A stretch of 64,000 bases of DNA from Pelosinus sp. IPA-1 (GTDB taxonomy: Bacteria; Bacillota; Negativicutes; DSM-13327): assembly GCF_030269905.1 (NCBI RefSeq), contig NZ_BSVC01000007.1, positions 62,001 through 126,000 of the forward strand, in the 5' to 3' direction. This document shows, piece after piece, positions 53,556-63,152 of the stretch. Position 1 is the stretch's first letter. Each line of letters begins with the position of its first letter. The translations under genes and the position numbers were made by a program. The notes beneath the pieces are model-generated. The model did not search any database and was not told the DNA's origin. It worked only from the letters and a program-made list of their open reading frames with translations.

Positions 53556-54590
53556 ATGTATAGTTTCAAGAATGATTATAGTGAAGGAGCTCATCCCAAA
53601 ATATTGCATGCTCTGATCGAAACGAACTTAGAGCAAGTTGAAGGTTACGGCGAAGATTATTATACACGTAAGGCCGTTGAGCTGTTAAAGGAAAACATTA
53701 AGAAAAAAGATATCGATATTCACTTATTTTCTGGTGGTACACAAACGAATCTCACTGCGCTTTCGGCTTTTTTAAGACCACATGAAGCGGCAATTGCAGC
53801 CAATACAGGTCATATTCTAGTCCATGAAACGGGAGCGATTGAGGCTATAGGACACAAAATTATTTCTATTGAAGTACAGGATGGGAAAATAGGGCCAGAA
53901 CATCTCAAAACAGTCTTAGAGACTCACGCTGACGAACATATGGTAAAGCCTAAATTGGTTTATATTTCAAATCCTACAGAAATTGGGTCAATCTACAAAA
54001 AGAAGGAATTAGAAAAGTTAAGTCAGTTTTGCCGAGAAAATCAACTTTTTTTATACGTGGATGGGGCAAGGCTAGGTTCCGCTCTATGTTCTAATGAAAA
54101 TGACATGGAACTTTCTGATCTAGCTATGTTAGTTGATGCTTTTTACATAGGGGGAACCAAGAATGGTGCTCTCATGGGGGAAGCCCTTGTTATTTGCCGA
54201 GATTCTCTTAAAGAGGATTTCCGCTTTCATATGAAGCAAAAAGGAGCACTCCTTGCCAAGGGGAGGTTGCTTGGGATACAGTTTCTAGAGCTTTTCAGAG
54301 ACGGTTTGTACTTTAACTTAGCAACACACGCCAATGAGATGGCAAGCTTACTAAGGGGCGAAATTAGTCAGGCAGGTTATTTGTTCCTAACTCATTCCCC
54401 GTCGAATCAAATCTTCCCGATCTTGCCCAATGAAATAATAACAAAGCTTCAGGAAAAGTATTCTTTTTATATTTGGTCACAGGTGGATTCGGAGCACTCT
54501 GCCATTCGCCTTGTCACCTCTTGGGCGACAAAAGAGGATGATGTTTGGAAATTTATTGAGGATCTTAAAGGTCTATGCAATAAAAAATAA
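53556..54590 (+). CDS. Threonine aldolase family PLP enzyme
   Basis: 344 residues, fold type I. The PLP lysine is in YIGGTKNGALMGEA, the aldimine-supporting Asp in LYVDGARLGSAL, and an aromatic stacking loop in FSGGTQTNL. The family cleaves L-threonine or L-allo-threonine to glycine and acetaldehyde; related members are beta-eliminating lyases. The start ATG follows AGGGGATAGATGAAGA. It stands alone between its structured leader and a terminator. The exact substrate cannot be fixed from sequence. Confidence 0.88.
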   Translation: MYSFKNDYSEGAHPKILHALIETNLEQVEGYGEDYYTRKAVELLKENIKKKDIDIHLFSGGTQTNLTALSAFLRPHEAAIAANTGHILVHETGAIEAIGHKIISIEVQDGKIGPEHLKTVLETHADEHMVKPKLVYISNPTEIGSIYKKKELEKLSQFCRENQLFLYVDGARLGSALCSNENDMELSDLAMLVDAFYIGGTKNGALMGEALVICRDSLKEDFRFHMKQKGALLAKGRLLGIQFLELFRDGLYFNLATHANEMASLLRGEISQAGYLFLTHSPSNQIFPILPNEIITKLQEKYSFYIWSQVDSEHSAIRLVTSWATKEDDVWKFIEDLKGLCNKK

Positions 54591-54607
54591 TATGCAACTA
54601 ACTTGAC

Positions 54608-54648
54608 AAAGCGGTATGGCTACCTATTGTAGTTCATGCCGCTTTTTT
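54608..54648 (+). terminator. Terminator after the threonine aldolase gene
   Basis: AAAGCGGTATG/CATGCCGCTTT followed by TTTT. The next about 200 bp up to the binding-protein gene are AT-rich with no gene visible. Confidence 0.88.
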
Positions 54649-54867
54649 ATCCTATATATATTCTACATTATGGCTAGAAGTGGCATGTGACAATGTAGCT
54701 GCAAAATTTTAAAAATGAAATAAAACAAAATAAGGAGCTTGAAAGAGATAAGGAAAGGAAGATGCTTTTAAATTTTATAATTGCACTAATTTAACTCTTT
54801 CTAATTTTACCGTACTAAAGTATAATATCCAATATGAGTTGAAATACATTGGGTGGAGGATTTACAT

Positions 54868-55650
54868 ATGAAAAAAATAGTTACGTTAGTTTTGTTACTT
54901 ATGATGGCCGGTATGGTAATCGCAGGATGTGGTAGTGCGGATACAAAAGCACCAGCAAAGAAAAAGATTGTAATTGGTTTAGATGATAGCTTCCCTCCTA
55001 TGGGCTTTAGAGATGAGAAGAACAACATCGTTGGTTTTGATATAGACATGGCGAAAGAAGCATCGAAAAAATTAGGTATGGAAGTAGAGTTCAAACCCAT
55101 CGATTGGAGCAGTAAAGAAGCGGAATTAAATGGTAAAAGAATTGATGCCTTGTGGAATGGCATGAATATTACTGAAGAACGCAAAAAGAATGTATTGTTT
55201 AGTGAACCCTACATGGAAAGTAAACAGTTAATCTTCGTTCTTGCAGGTTCTCCGATTAAAAGTGCGGCGGATTTAAGTGGGAAAGTGGTAGCTGTACAAC
55301 AAGCTAGTGTTGGTGAAGAAGTTGTAGTTAAAGATACTAAGCTAAAAAGTTCTCTAAAAGATTTTAAAACATATCCTGACTGTATCGCTGCATTTATGGA
55401 TCTCAAAACAGGTAGAGTAGATGCTGTTGTTACAGATGAGATACTTGGCAGATATTATATGTCTAAAGAAGCAGGTAAATACGTAGCCATTGAACAGGCA
55501 TTGGGCGAGGTTGGGACTTATGGCATCGGATTTAGAAAAGACGATAAAGAACTACGAGATAAAATGCAGAAAGCACTTGATGAAATGAAAAAAGATGGAA
55601 CTTCTGCAAAAATATCACAAAAATGGTTTGGTGCAGACATCGTTAAGTAG
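54868..55650 (+). CDS. Polar amino acid ABC substrate-binding lipoprotein
   Basis: 260 residues from the ATG at 54868 (GGTGGAGG upstream). The lipobox is VIAGC. The family 3 solute-binding core is seen in LDDSFPPMGFRDEKNNIVGF and in DIDMAKEASKKL. It is followed by a permease and an ATPase and resembles cystine/glutamine-type systems. No L-type leader precedes it, which separates it from the sulfur regulon. Confidence 0.9.
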   Translation: MKKIVTLVLLLMMAGMVIAGCGSADTKAPAKKKIVIGLDDSFPPMGFRDEKNNIVGFDIDMAKEASKKLGMEVEFKPIDWSSKEAELNGKRIDALWNGMNITEERKKNVLFSEPYMESKQLIFVLAGSPIKSAADLSGKVVAVQQASVGEEVVVKDTKLKSSLKDFKTYPDCIAAFMDLKTGRVDAVVTDEILGRYYMSKEAGKYVAIEQALGEVGTYGIGFRKDDKELRDKMQKALDEMKKDGTSAKISQKWFGADIVK

Positions 55651-55721
55651 TAATAGAAGTAGGCTAATGGTATTTGCCATTAGCCTTCAATTTTGCGGAA
55701 TCAGCTAAGAGGAGAAGAACA

Positions 55722-56375
55722 ATGGAAAATGTAATAACCATGATGGGGCCTATGTTAGACGGAGCCAGTGTTACACTGGAAATGTTTTTTATTACCTTAG
55801 TTCTGTCAATCCCATTAGGCTTAGTTTTGGCATTAGCTCGAATATCAAAATATAAACCTTTAAGTTTTTTGGTAGAAATCTATGTTTGGTTAATGCGAGG
55901 CACGCCGTTAATGCTTCAGCTCTTATTTGTTTATTATGCCTTACCTCTCATTCCTTATATCGGGATTAAATTGCCAGATTTTTCTGCAGCGATTGTCGCT
56001 TTTGTGTTTAACTATGCAGCATATTTTGCAGAAATTTTTCGTGCAGGAATTCAATCCATCGAACGGGGGCAGTACGAAGCTAGTAAGGTATTGGGTATGA
56101 CTTATATACAGACAATGAGGCGGATTATTCTGCCCCAGATGATTAAGCGTGTGTTGCCTCCTATTAGTAATGAGACAATTACACTTGTAAAAGATACCTC
56201 CCTCATTTATGTTCTGGCAATGAATGACCTTTTGAGAACGGCGAGAACAATTGTACAGAGGGAATTTGATATGACCCCCTTTATCATTGCAGCAGTATTT
56301 TATTTGGCGATGACACTTATATTAACTTGGATGTTTAATAAACTTGAACAGCGCTATGCAGCATATGATGAGTAG
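55722..56375 (+). CDS. Polar amino acid ABC transporter permease
   Basis: 217 residues from the ATG at 55722 (AAGAGGAGAAG upstream). It has the HisMQ fold with MRGTPLMLQLLFVYYALP and the coupling loop EASKVLGMTYIQTMRRI. The stretch before the start (about 55695) holds a GCGGAATCAG remnant similar to the beginning of the dispersed repeat. The ATPase follows 12 bp later, and this single permease probably works as a homodimer. Confidence 0.9.
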   Translation: MENVITMMGPMLDGASVTLEMFFITLVLSIPLGLVLALARISKYKPLSFLVEIYVWLMRGTPLMLQLLFVYYALPLIPYIGIKLPDFSAAIVAFVFNYAAYFAEIFRAGIQSIERGQYEASKVLGMTYIQTMRRIILPQMIKRVLPPISNETITLVKDTSLIYVLAMNDLLRTARTIVQREFDMTPFIIAAVFYLAMTLILTWMFNKLEQRYAAYDE

Positions 56376-56387
56376 GAGTGAATTTTT

Positions 56388-57146
56388 ATGAATATGATAC
56401 GTTTAAAAAATATACGCAAAAGCTTTAATGGTCTTGAAGTACTAAAAGGTATTAACTTAGAAGTGATGCAAGGGGAAGTCGTTGCCATTATTGGACCTTC
56501 AGGTTCGGGTAAAAGTACACTTCTCAGATGCTTAAATAGGCTAGAAATTATCGACCAGGGAACCATTGAAATCGAAGAAGAAGTTCTAGCTGCCGATGGT
56601 GCAGATGGGCGATGCCAGTATGTTCGCGAGGAAAAGGCCCGAATGATTTGTCATAAGATGGGCATGGTGTTTCAGCAATTTAATTTATTTCCTCATATGA
56701 CGGTGCTTGACAATGTTGTGGAAGCACCCATGGTTGTAAAGGGAATAAAAAAGGAAATTATTATTCCTGAAGCTGAAGAATTACTGCGCAAAGTAGGTTT
56801 GTTTGCCAAGCGAGATAGTTATCCATCTCGATTATCTGGAGGCCAGCAACAGCGGGTTGCTATTGCTAGAGCCCTGGCTATGAAACCTGATATTATGTTA
56901 TTTGATGAACCGACGTCAGCCTTAGACCCAGAGTTGACAGGAGAAGTATTAAAGGCTATGCGTCAGTTGGCACAAGAGCATATGACTATGTTAGTAGTTA
57001 CCCACGAAATGGCTTTTGCCCGTGAAGTAGCCCAGCGTGTTATTTTTATGGATAATGGCGATATTGTTGAGCAAGGCACACCAGAGCTATTATTTAATAA
57101 TCCGACACAAGCTCGTACCCAGGCGTTTTTAAGTAGTATGCTATAG
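56388..57146 (+). CDS. Polar amino acid ABC transporter ATPase
   Basis: 252 residues. Walker [10 protein letters not shown], signature [10 protein letters not shown], Walker [13 protein letters not shown] and H-loop VVTHEMAFA, as in GlnQ/HisP. A short insert in the region after Walker A ([19 protein letters not shown]) is a little longer than usual. It ends the three-gene operon, which is closed by a terminator. Confidence 0.93.
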   Translation: MNMIRLKNIRKSFNGLEVLKGINLEVMQGEVVAIIGPSGSGKSTLLRCLNRLEIIDQGTIEIEEEVLAADGADGRCQYVREEKARMICHKMGMVFQQFNLFPHMTVLDNVVEAPMVVKGIKKEIIIPEAEELLRKVGLFAKRDSYPSRLSGGQQQRVAIARALAMKPDIMLFDEPTSALDPELTGEVLKAMRQLAQEHMTMLVVTHEMAFAREVAQRVIFMDNGDIVEQGTPELLFNNPTQARTQAFLSSML

Positions 57147-57155
57147 AAATATTTT

Positions 57156-57200
57156 AAAGGACTGCTCCTTAGGATGATTCCAAAGGAGCAGTCCTTTTTT
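57156..57200 (+). terminator. Terminator after the amino acid ABC operon
   Basis: AAAGGACTGCTCCTT/AAGGAGCAGTCCTTT with further T residues. Confidence 0.92.
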
Positions 57201-57394
57201 GAATGGGTCAACGCATTTGAAGCGCCTATTACTTATATCCATATAGAGTATGGATAGGAGATACTTTACTTACTCACTTATTTCCAATAGAATGAATATA
57301 AGTAATATATATATATATGAAAAAATTCACATAGACATTTTTACAAATTATGGTTATTATTTAAAGTAAAAGGGTATTGGTTTGGTGATTTAAT

Positions 57395-58285
57395 ATGGAC
57401 ATAATTCATCTAGTATATTTTACTGAAGTGGCGCGTCAAGAAAGTTTTACAAAAGCATCTGAGGTATTATTCGTTTCTCAATCTACTATAAGTAAATTAA
57501 TCAAAAATTTAGAAAGTGAATTGGGCGTATCTTTATTTCATCGCGCTCCGAAGCGGGTAATTCTTACCGATGCAGGGGTATTGCTATTTGAAAAAGCAAA
57601 GATTATTTTAGATACGTTAAATAGTATTAATACGGAATTGTATAATTTAGCTGGTACTCCTAGCGGTAATTTAAAGATTGGAATTTCTCCAATGGTGCAA
57701 ACCCTGTTTCCAAAAGCGATAGCTGAGTTTAGTTCTCTTTATCCTCAAATTACTATCGACTTAATGGAAGTTGGGTCGATAAAGATTGAGAAGAAAATTC
57801 AAGAGGGTACCCTTGATGTTGGTATTGTTGTATTACCAACAAAAACGAAGGCGGAATTAGAAACGGTTCCTTTTCTAGAAGATCCGTTAATGCTGATTGT
57901 AAATTCAAGTCATCCCCTAGCCAATAGATCCATTGTTGATATTAGTGAGCTGCGTGATGAATCTTTTGTATTATATAGAGATGACTTTGCCTTGCATGAT
58001 CATATTCTAGATAAATGTAAAGAACTTGGGTTTACTCCTAAAGTTGTTTGTGAAACTTCTCAATGGGATTTTATGGTTGATATTGTGGCGTCAAAATTAG
58101 CAATCGCTTTTCTTCCTCAAACCATATGTGCCAAATTAGATCTTCAATCAATTACCTATTTGCCTTTGAAAAATCAAATTAAACCATGGCATTTGGCTAT
58201 TGCATGGAAAAGCAACACCTATCTTAGCTACGCTTCGAGGGCTTGGTTGGAATACATCTTTAAGATGTTTGGTATAGCGAAATAA
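57395..58285 (+). CDS. LysR-family transcriptional regulator
   Basis: 296 residues. The N-terminal winged HTH is seen in YFTEVARQESFTKASEVLFV followed by SQSTISKLIKNLE. A LysR substrate-binding domain follows from about residue 90. It is the only clear DNA-binding regulator in the window. The inducer is unknown. The upstream region has an AT-rich stretch with (AT) repeats at about 57305-57316. It could act on the neighbouring small protein or transporter genes, but nothing shows a link to the L elements. Confidence 0.93.
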   Translation: MDIIHLVYFTEVARQESFTKASEVLFVSQSTISKLIKNLESELGVSLFHRAPKRVILTDAGVLLFEKAKIILDTLNSINTELYNLAGTPSGNLKIGISPMVQTLFPKAIAEFSSLYPQITIDLMEVGSIKIEKKIQEGTLDVGIVVLPTKTKAELETVPFLEDPLMLIVNSSHPLANRSIVDISELRDESFVLYRDDFALHDHILDKCKELGFTPKVVCETSQWDFMVDIVASKLAIAFLPQTICAKLDLQSITYLPLKNQIKPWHLAIAWKSNTYLSYASRAWLEYIFKMFGIAK

Positions 58286-58311
58286 TTTTATGAAAAAAGG
58301 AGGAAATAAGA

Positions 58312-58422
58312 ATGGACACTAACAATATTTTTGCACAAAGCGATAAGACCGCGTTAGTCATGGGAGCTTTTAGTGTTGTACTCCTCGGGCTTGTAATTTC
58401 TATTTTGAAAATTTTTACGTAA
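58312..58422 (+). CDS. Small single-pass membrane protein (36 aa)
   Basis: The ATG at 58312 follows AAAAAAGGAGG at good spacing. The 36 codons give a polar N terminus and one hydrophobic helix (ALVMGAFSVVLLGLVISILK). It is placed 26 bp after the LysR gene and before a strong terminator, so it is probably co-transcribed. Function unknown. Confidence 0.6.
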   Translation: MDTNNIFAQSDKTALVMGAFSVVLLGLVISILKIFT

Positions 58423-58447
58423 TGTAGACAAAAGTAAATTGAAATGG

Positions 58448-58485
58448 AAAAGAGTAAGCAGGCGTTTGCCTGCTTACTCTTTGTT
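58448..58485 (+). terminator. Terminator after the LysR/small-protein unit
   Basis: AAAGAGTAAGCAGGC/GCCTGCTTACTCTTT with a 4-nt loop. The symmetry means it may also end the convergent minus-strand gene. Confidence 0.9.
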
Positions 58486-58515
58486 ATTGAGCATATTTGT
58501 AGGTAGTGGTACTTT

Positions 58516-58734
58516 TTAATCCTTTTGCATAAATCGGATAAACCAGTGGGAATCATTTTTTTGGCTTTCCGAGTTTAAGGAAAAGCTTCCACACACTCGT
58601 TGAAGTGAATGTATTAAGTCAACTGGGACAGGTTTTCCGCAGCATATACAGGAAAGGTAATCGGTTTTTGGTATGTCAGTGAGTGGAATAGCAAAAGTTC
58701 GAGTGCAGGACAAACAGGTAAATTCAATTGTCAT
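58516..58734 (-). CDS. Small zinc-ribbon protein
   Basis: 72 residues. FTCLSCTRTF and LSCICCGKPV form a CxxC...CxxC zinc ribbon. The ATG has an excellent site (AAGGAGG) on the minus strand. It has a short basic C terminus. No known family beyond a zinc-ribbon type. Confidence 0.75.
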   Translation of the reverse strand: MTIEFTCLSCTRTFAIPLTDIPKTDYLSCICCGKPVPVDLIHSLQRVCGSFSLNSESQKNDSHWFIRFMQKD

Positions 58735-58861
58735 AGCACGCCTCCTTACTAGTTATATTGTTACTAATTTCTATATATGTATGTGTTTTCCTGCAAAAAA
58801 ATATTTAATTGGAATAAAATACCACGTATTCTATTTTGTAATTAAACCATACTATGTAGTG

Positions 58862-59230
58862 TAAAGGGTTCGTAATGGTTGAGCCAAGACTGGTGCCGGA
58901 TCTTAATAGGGTTCGGTATTGGTCGGCCAAAGATTATTGTCGGGTCGAAAGGTTCGGCAGTAGTCGGCGGGCAGATCGTTATATGTCTTGTAAGGCTGTG
59001 CGGCAGCCCAACTGTTGTCGTATGGTCAAAAGGGATGTGTAACGGTCGAGCTAAGACTGTCATGGGTGCTGAAGTATAGGGGTCGGCCGTTGTCGGGAGA
59101 TTGCGACCGGTTCGGTAGGTATCTGTGGCAGTCGAGCAAAGGTCAGTATCGGTTGTGTAATGCTTGTGGGTAGTCGAAAGATTGCGTATAGGTATGTAAT
59201 GATCGGTATTGGCTGTAGCGTAGATCATTA
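58862..59230. repeat. Degenerate ~42-bp tandem repeat block of higher GC
   Basis: About eight imperfect units with the recurrent parts GGTTCGG, TGGTCGRSCAAAGACTG and TTGTCGG can be traced. For instance TTGAGCCAAGACTG at about 58877 returns as TCGAGCTAAGACTG at about 59046. GC is clearly higher than in the flanks. Frames open in both directions but encode low-complexity Thr/Pro or Gly/Val-rich peptides without ribosome sites, so they are probably not genes. From 58735 to 58862 nothing else is seen. Confidence 0.65.
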
Positions 59231-59241
59231 CGGGCTCTTTT

Positions 59242-59275
59242 TAAAAGCTACTGGAATGTTCCAGTAGCTTTTTAA
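59242..59275 (+). terminator. Hairpin terminator at the end of the repeat block
   Basis: AAAAGCTACTGGAA/TTCCAGTAGCTTTT with a minimal loop and a T-run. A terminator without a gene suggests that the repeat block is transcribed. The remaining 155 bp up to the FNT gene show no gene. Confidence 0.8.
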
Positions 59276-59430
59276 TTATGATGGTTATCTCTAAGTTCTT
59301 ATGTGAGCGCTATTGACTTGTTTTTCTGGATGGCGGCACAACTTGGTGATATTAATCACAGACCATATTATTTTTATGAGATAAGATGATGTTAGCTACT
59401 TAGAATAGTCATTAGGTTTTGGAGGTTTAT

Positions 59431-60198
59431 ATGTACTACGAAGAGATTAACAAACTTTCAACTGCTGCTCAGGGAAAGAGTAAGTTTCTCAAAAAAAGTC
59501 CTTTGAAGTATTTACTTTCAGCAGTTCTTGCAGGAATGTACGTAGGGTTTGGCATTTTGCTTATTTTTAGTATCGGTGGTTTATTATCCCAGGCTGATTC
59601 TTCGGCAGTACGAATTATTATGGGAATTTCTTTTGGTATTGCCTTAAGCCTAGTCATTATGGCAGGATCTGAGCTTTTTACAGGTAATAATATGGTTATG
59701 ACAATTGGCAACATGGAAAAGAAAGTGACAATCCGTGAGTCAATGAATATATACCTTATTAGTTTTATCGGTAATTTATTAGGCTCGGTTTTAATATCCT
59801 ACTTATTTGTTTTATCAGGGCTTGCGCAAGGAAGTACAGCTATTTTTATGGCTAAGGTTGCTCATACCAAGGTGACATTACCATGGAGTGAACTGTTCGT
59901 AAGAGGAATATTGTGTAATATACTGGTCTGCCTTGCAATTTGGTGCTCTTTCAAAATGAAGGAGGAGACGGGAAAGCTGATTATGGTTTTTTGGTGCTTA
60001 TTTGCCTTTATTACAACGGGATTTGAGCATAGTGTAGCGAATATGACTTTATTATCTACGGTACTTATCATGCCTACTCTGGAAGGCATTACTGTAACAG
60101 GATTTTTGTATAACATTAGTTTTGTAACCATCGGGAACTTTATTGGTGGTGCACTTTTTGTTGGCTTACCATATTGGTATATATCACAGCAAGAATAA
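59431..60198 (+). CDS. Formate/nitrite transporter (FNT) family channel
   Basis: 255 residues from the ATG at 59431 (TTGGAGGT upstream). Six membrane segments; the FNT fold is seen in AGSELFTGNNMVM and in FEHSVANMTLLS, which hold the central pore residues. It moves formate, nitrite, hydrosulfide or short-chain acids. No catalytic partner is next to it. Hydrosulfide (HSC-type) is an option given the sulfur island, but that is a guess. Confidence 0.9.
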   Translation: MYYEEINKLSTAAQGKSKFLKKSPLKYLLSAVLAGMYVGFGILLIFSIGGLLSQADSSAVRIIMGISFGIALSLVIMAGSELFTGNNMVMTIGNMEKKVTIRESMNIYLISFIGNLLGSVLISYLFVLSGLAQGSTAIFMAKVAHTKVTLPWSELFVRGILCNILVCLAIWCSFKMKEETGKLIMVFWCLFAFITTGFEHSVANMTLLSTVLIMPTLEGITVTGFLYNISFVTIGNFIGGALFVGLPYWYISQQE

Positions 60199-60241
60199 AT
60201 TTGCGAATACTTTGTCACTTTTTACAATAAAAGGTATTATA

Positions 60242-60270
60242 TTGACATTGTGAAATAAAAGGTTTACACT
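60242..60270 (+). promoter_or_regulatory. Promoter for the M20 hydantoinase-type gene
   Basis: TTGACA, 17-bp spacer, TACACT. Confidence 0.7.
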
Positions 60271-60299
60271 TAAATGGAAGTTTTCAACAGTGGCAATGG

Positions 60300-60332
60300 C
60301 GCCTAGGTCTATAGACCTAGGTGTTTATTTTT
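60300..60332 (+). terminator. Perfect palindrome with T-run, possible attenuator
   Basis: CCTAGGTCTATAGACCTAGG (60302-60321) is a perfect 20-bp palindrome followed by a T-rich tail. It lies between the promoter at 60242 and the gene at 60385, so it may act as a leader terminator. Confidence 0.65.
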
Positions 60333-60384
60333 ACTTTGTATAGGGGTTGCATGGTACTAAAATTTGAAAAAGTGAGATGATTGC

Positions 60385-61635
60385 ATGGTTAGTTATAAGC
60401 GACTAGAACAAAATTTTCAACGCCTAGCAATGATAGGAAATCAGGAAGGAGGGGGCATTACACGACTGGCCTTTAGTGACAAAGATTGGGAAGCACGTGA
60501 AGTAATCATAGAACTTATGAAGCAAGCGGGACTTACAGTTCGAGTTGATGGGTTTGGTAATCTTATTGGCCGAAGAAATGGTGTATGTCCTAATGAGCCC
60601 GTAGTAATGTTAGGTTCTCATATTGATAGTGTCCCTAATGGGGGGAATTATGATGGAGTTGTTGGTGTACTAGGGGCAATAGAAGCATTGCAATGTTTAG
60701 AGGATACACAGGAAATAAATGATCATCCAATTGAAGTCGTTGTGTTTATGGCGGAGGAATCGAGTCGTTTTGGGGTTGCTACCTTGGGCAGCAAAGCCTT
60801 TTGTGGTAAGCTCTCTTTTGAAAAGTTAGAGCAATATAAGGATAAGGATGGCATTTCCTTAAGTCAAGCAATTAGGCAAAGAGGGCTTGTGCCAGAGAAC
60901 ATTAACAAAGCCCAGTATGGGGACCCGATTAAGGCATTTTTGGAGTTACATATTGAGCAAGGGAAAGTGTTAGAGACAACGAGAAAACAAATTGGAATTG
61001 TTACTGGCATAGCAGCACCTACCCGTTTAAAGGTAATTATTACGGGGCAGGCAGACCATTCAGGAGCCACTCCAATGCATATGCGGCAAGATGCATTAAC
61101 GGCTGCCGCCGAAGTTATTTTACAGGTGGAACAGTTGGCAAGCTCGGTTGGAAACCAAGGCGTGGTGGGGACAACAGGAGTTATTAAGGCAGATCCAGGC
61201 GCAATCAATGTAATTCCAGGAAGAGTAGAGCTAGGAATTGATATACGCAGTATTTCTCTAGATAGCAAGCAGTGGGTAGTGAGTGAGCTTTTAGCGGCGA
61301 TGGATAGAATGAAGAAACAGAGAAATGTAGGTATTGAGATTATTACCATTACCGATGAAGTGCCTGTACAGTTATCAAAAGAAATGACAGCAGTGTTACA
61401 GGAGGTATGTAGCGAACTCCCCTATCAAAGCATGTTGATGCCGAGTGGTGCGGGACATGATGCTATGCACTTAGCGTCTTTTGCTCCTACAGGTATTGTA
61501 TTTATACCATGCAAAGAAGGAATCAGTCATAATCCTGCGGAATTTGCTAGTATAGATGATGTGGTAGCTGGAACAGAAATACTATTATCCGCAATCCGGA
61601 AAATTACTAGAAAAGGATTTTCTTGGAAAAAATAA
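60385..61635 (+). CDS. M20 family amidase/hydantoinase-type enzyme (allantoate amidohydrolase/N-carbamoylase)
   Basis: 416 residues. Metal-binding motifs are visible in GSHIDSVPNGGNYDGVVGV and FMAEESSRFG, as in allantoate amidohydrolases, N-carbamoyl-L-amino acid hydrolases and beta-ureidopropionases. LELHIEQGKVLE and PSGAGHDAMHLA are further family hallmarks. It hydrolyses an N-carbamoyl or ureido group, and the exact substrate is open. The upstream promoter and hairpin may regulate it. Confidence 0.9.
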   Translation: MVSYKRLEQNFQRLAMIGNQEGGGITRLAFSDKDWEAREVIIELMKQAGLTVRVDGFGNLIGRRNGVCPNEPVVMLGSHIDSVPNGGNYDGVVGVLGAIEALQCLEDTQEINDHPIEVVVFMAEESSRFGVATLGSKAFCGKLSFEKLEQYKDKDGISLSQAIRQRGLVPENINKAQYGDPIKAFLELHIEQGKVLETTRKQIGIVTGIAAPTRLKVIITGQADHSGATPMHMRQDALTAAAEVILQVEQLASSVGNQGVVGTTGVIKADPGAINVIPGRVELGIDIRSISLDSKQWVVSELLAAMDRMKKQRNVGIEIITITDEVPVQLSKEMTAVLQEVCSELPYQSMLMPSGAGHDAMHLASFAPTGIVFIPCKEGISHNPAEFASIDDVVAGTEILLSAIRKITRKGFSWKK

Positions 61636-61816
61636 AGAATTTTTTTATGTCAGCTAGCATTTATTCTATTATTGCAGCCACGGAAGAGTGGACTAAAACA
61701 CGTTAAGTGTATTAGTGTTCATTTCAAAACTGAAATATGGTTCTCACTTTAATAACCGCTATGTTTGGTTAATGGAAAGGATAATAGTGATTTAGTAAAG
61801 ATAAAGGAGATTGGAA
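61636..61816. other. Intergenic region
   Basis: No clear terminator or gene is seen. A 19-codon frame at about 61648 lacks a ribosome site and was not called. Confidence 0.5.
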
Positions 61817-63118
61817 ATGAATTCAAAGATTTTGGAATTAGCTAAGACGCAGAGCGAAAAAATTATCACTCGTCGCAGAGACTTTCACAATTATGCGGAA
61901 GTTGCATGGACTGAGTTTCGGACGGCTTCCATTGTAGCAGATGCCTTAACGGGCCTTGGTTATCAAGTACTTACTGGGGAAGAAGTTATTAATCAAGAAG
62001 CAATGATGGGGGTGCCATCAACAAAAGAATTGGCAGAACAGGAAAAAAGAGCTTTAGAACAAGGGGCTAATCCAGCATGGTTAGCAAAAATGAGAGGCGG
62101 TAAGACTGGGGTGGTTGGTATTATGCATTTTTCTCAGCCCGGTCCTACAGTAGCTTTTCGTTTTGACATGGATGCCAATGATGTGGTAGAGGCTGAAGTA
62201 GAGGGACATAGGCCTTATAAAGAAGGTTTTTCTTCTGTCAATAAAGGAGCTATGCATGCTTGTGGTCATGATGGCCATACAGCAGTAGGCTTAGCTCTAG
62301 CTGAAGTATTGGTTGGCTTAAAAAATGTATTAAAAGGAACAGTAAAGCTCATATTCCAGCCAGCAGAGGAAGGGGTTCGGGGAGCGAAAGCGATGGTAAC
62401 TCGTGGTGTGGTAGATGATGTAGATTATCTAATTGGTATGCATTTAGGTTTTGCTTTAAAAAAGAGCAATTCCGTGACTTGTCATACTGAGGGATTCTTA
62501 GCAACTACGAAGATAGACGCAGTTTTCACTGGTGTTCCTGCTCATGCAGGTGCCGCACCAGAAGTGGGGCGTAACGCGTTACTTGCTGTGTCGGCGGCGG
62601 CTTTGAACCTTCATGCTATTTCACGCCATAGTAAAGGAGCATCGCGGATTAATGTAGGATTTATACAGGCTGGAACAGGCCGAAATGTAGTGCCAGCGAA
62701 TGCAGTCTTGAAATTAGAAACTAGGGGTACTAGTAGTGAAATTAACGAATATATGTATAAAGAAGCGGTACGAATTCTAAAAGCTGCAGCTGCTATGTAT
62801 GATGTCACAGTAGAACTTACAGAAATGGGCGGCGCTGTTGGATGTGAAAGTAATCCGGAATTGGTAGCTAGACTTCAGCAAGTAGCCGTAAATAGTGGTT
62901 TATTCGATGAAGTCATACCTTCTGTCAACCTTGGAGGCAGCGAGGATTGTACTTACTTCATGGAACGCGTCCAGCAAAAAGGCGGACAGGCAACTTACTT
63001 AATTGTAGGAACGGAATTAATGGCAGGGCATCATGATTCTCGCTTTGACTTTAATGAAGAAGCCCTTGTTTCATCTACGGCATTATTAGGAGAGATGGCT
63101 GCGGAGCTCTTGAAGTAA
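61817..63118 (+). CDS. M20D amidohydrolase (AbgA-like aminobenzoyl-glutamate hydrolase type)
   Basis: 433 residues from the ATG at 61817 (AAAGGAG upstream). The metal sites are in RFDMDAND, MHACGHDGHT and PAEEGVRGA; the dimerisation domain begins near VPAHAGAAPE. An insert after residue 55 (about 40 residues around the EQEKRALEQGANPAW part) is typical of AbgA-type proteins. It cleaves an amide bond of an aromatic or acyl amino acid. It lies after the carbamoylase with a gap of 181 bp. Confidence 0.9.
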   Translation: MNSKILELAKTQSEKIITRRRDFHNYAEVAWTEFRTASIVADALTGLGYQVLTGEEVINQEAMMGVPSTKELAEQEKRALEQGANPAWLAKMRGGKTGVVGIMHFSQPGPTVAFRFDMDANDVVEAEVEGHRPYKEGFSSVNKGAMHACGHDGHTAVGLALAEVLVGLKNVLKGTVKLIFQPAEEGVRGAKAMVTRGVVDDVDYLIGMHLGFALKKSNSVTCHTEGFLATTKIDAVFTGVPAHAGAAPEVGRNALLAVSAAALNLHAISRHSKGASRINVGFIQAGTGRNVVPANAVLKLETRGTSSEINEYMYKEAVRILKAAAAMYDVTVELTEMGGAVGCESNPELVARLQQVAVNSGLFDEVIPSVNLGGSEDCTYFMERVQQKGGQATYLIVGTELMAGHHDSRFDFNEEALVSSTALLGEMAAELLK

Positions 63119-63152
63119 TAACTTATTAAAATTTTTTAGAAAGTAAATGTTG

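Noticed and set aside
58842-59228. 128-aa minus-strand protein (Thr/Pro/His-rich) and a 66-aa plus-strand frame in the repeat block
   Set aside because: Low-complexity products of the tandem repeats, without ribosome sites.
58862-59230. CRISPR array
   Set aside because: Units are too degenerate, spacers are not separable from repeats and no cas genes are present.
61648-61707. 19-codon frame between the two M20 genes
   Set aside because: No ribosome site and no sign of conservation; likely chance.
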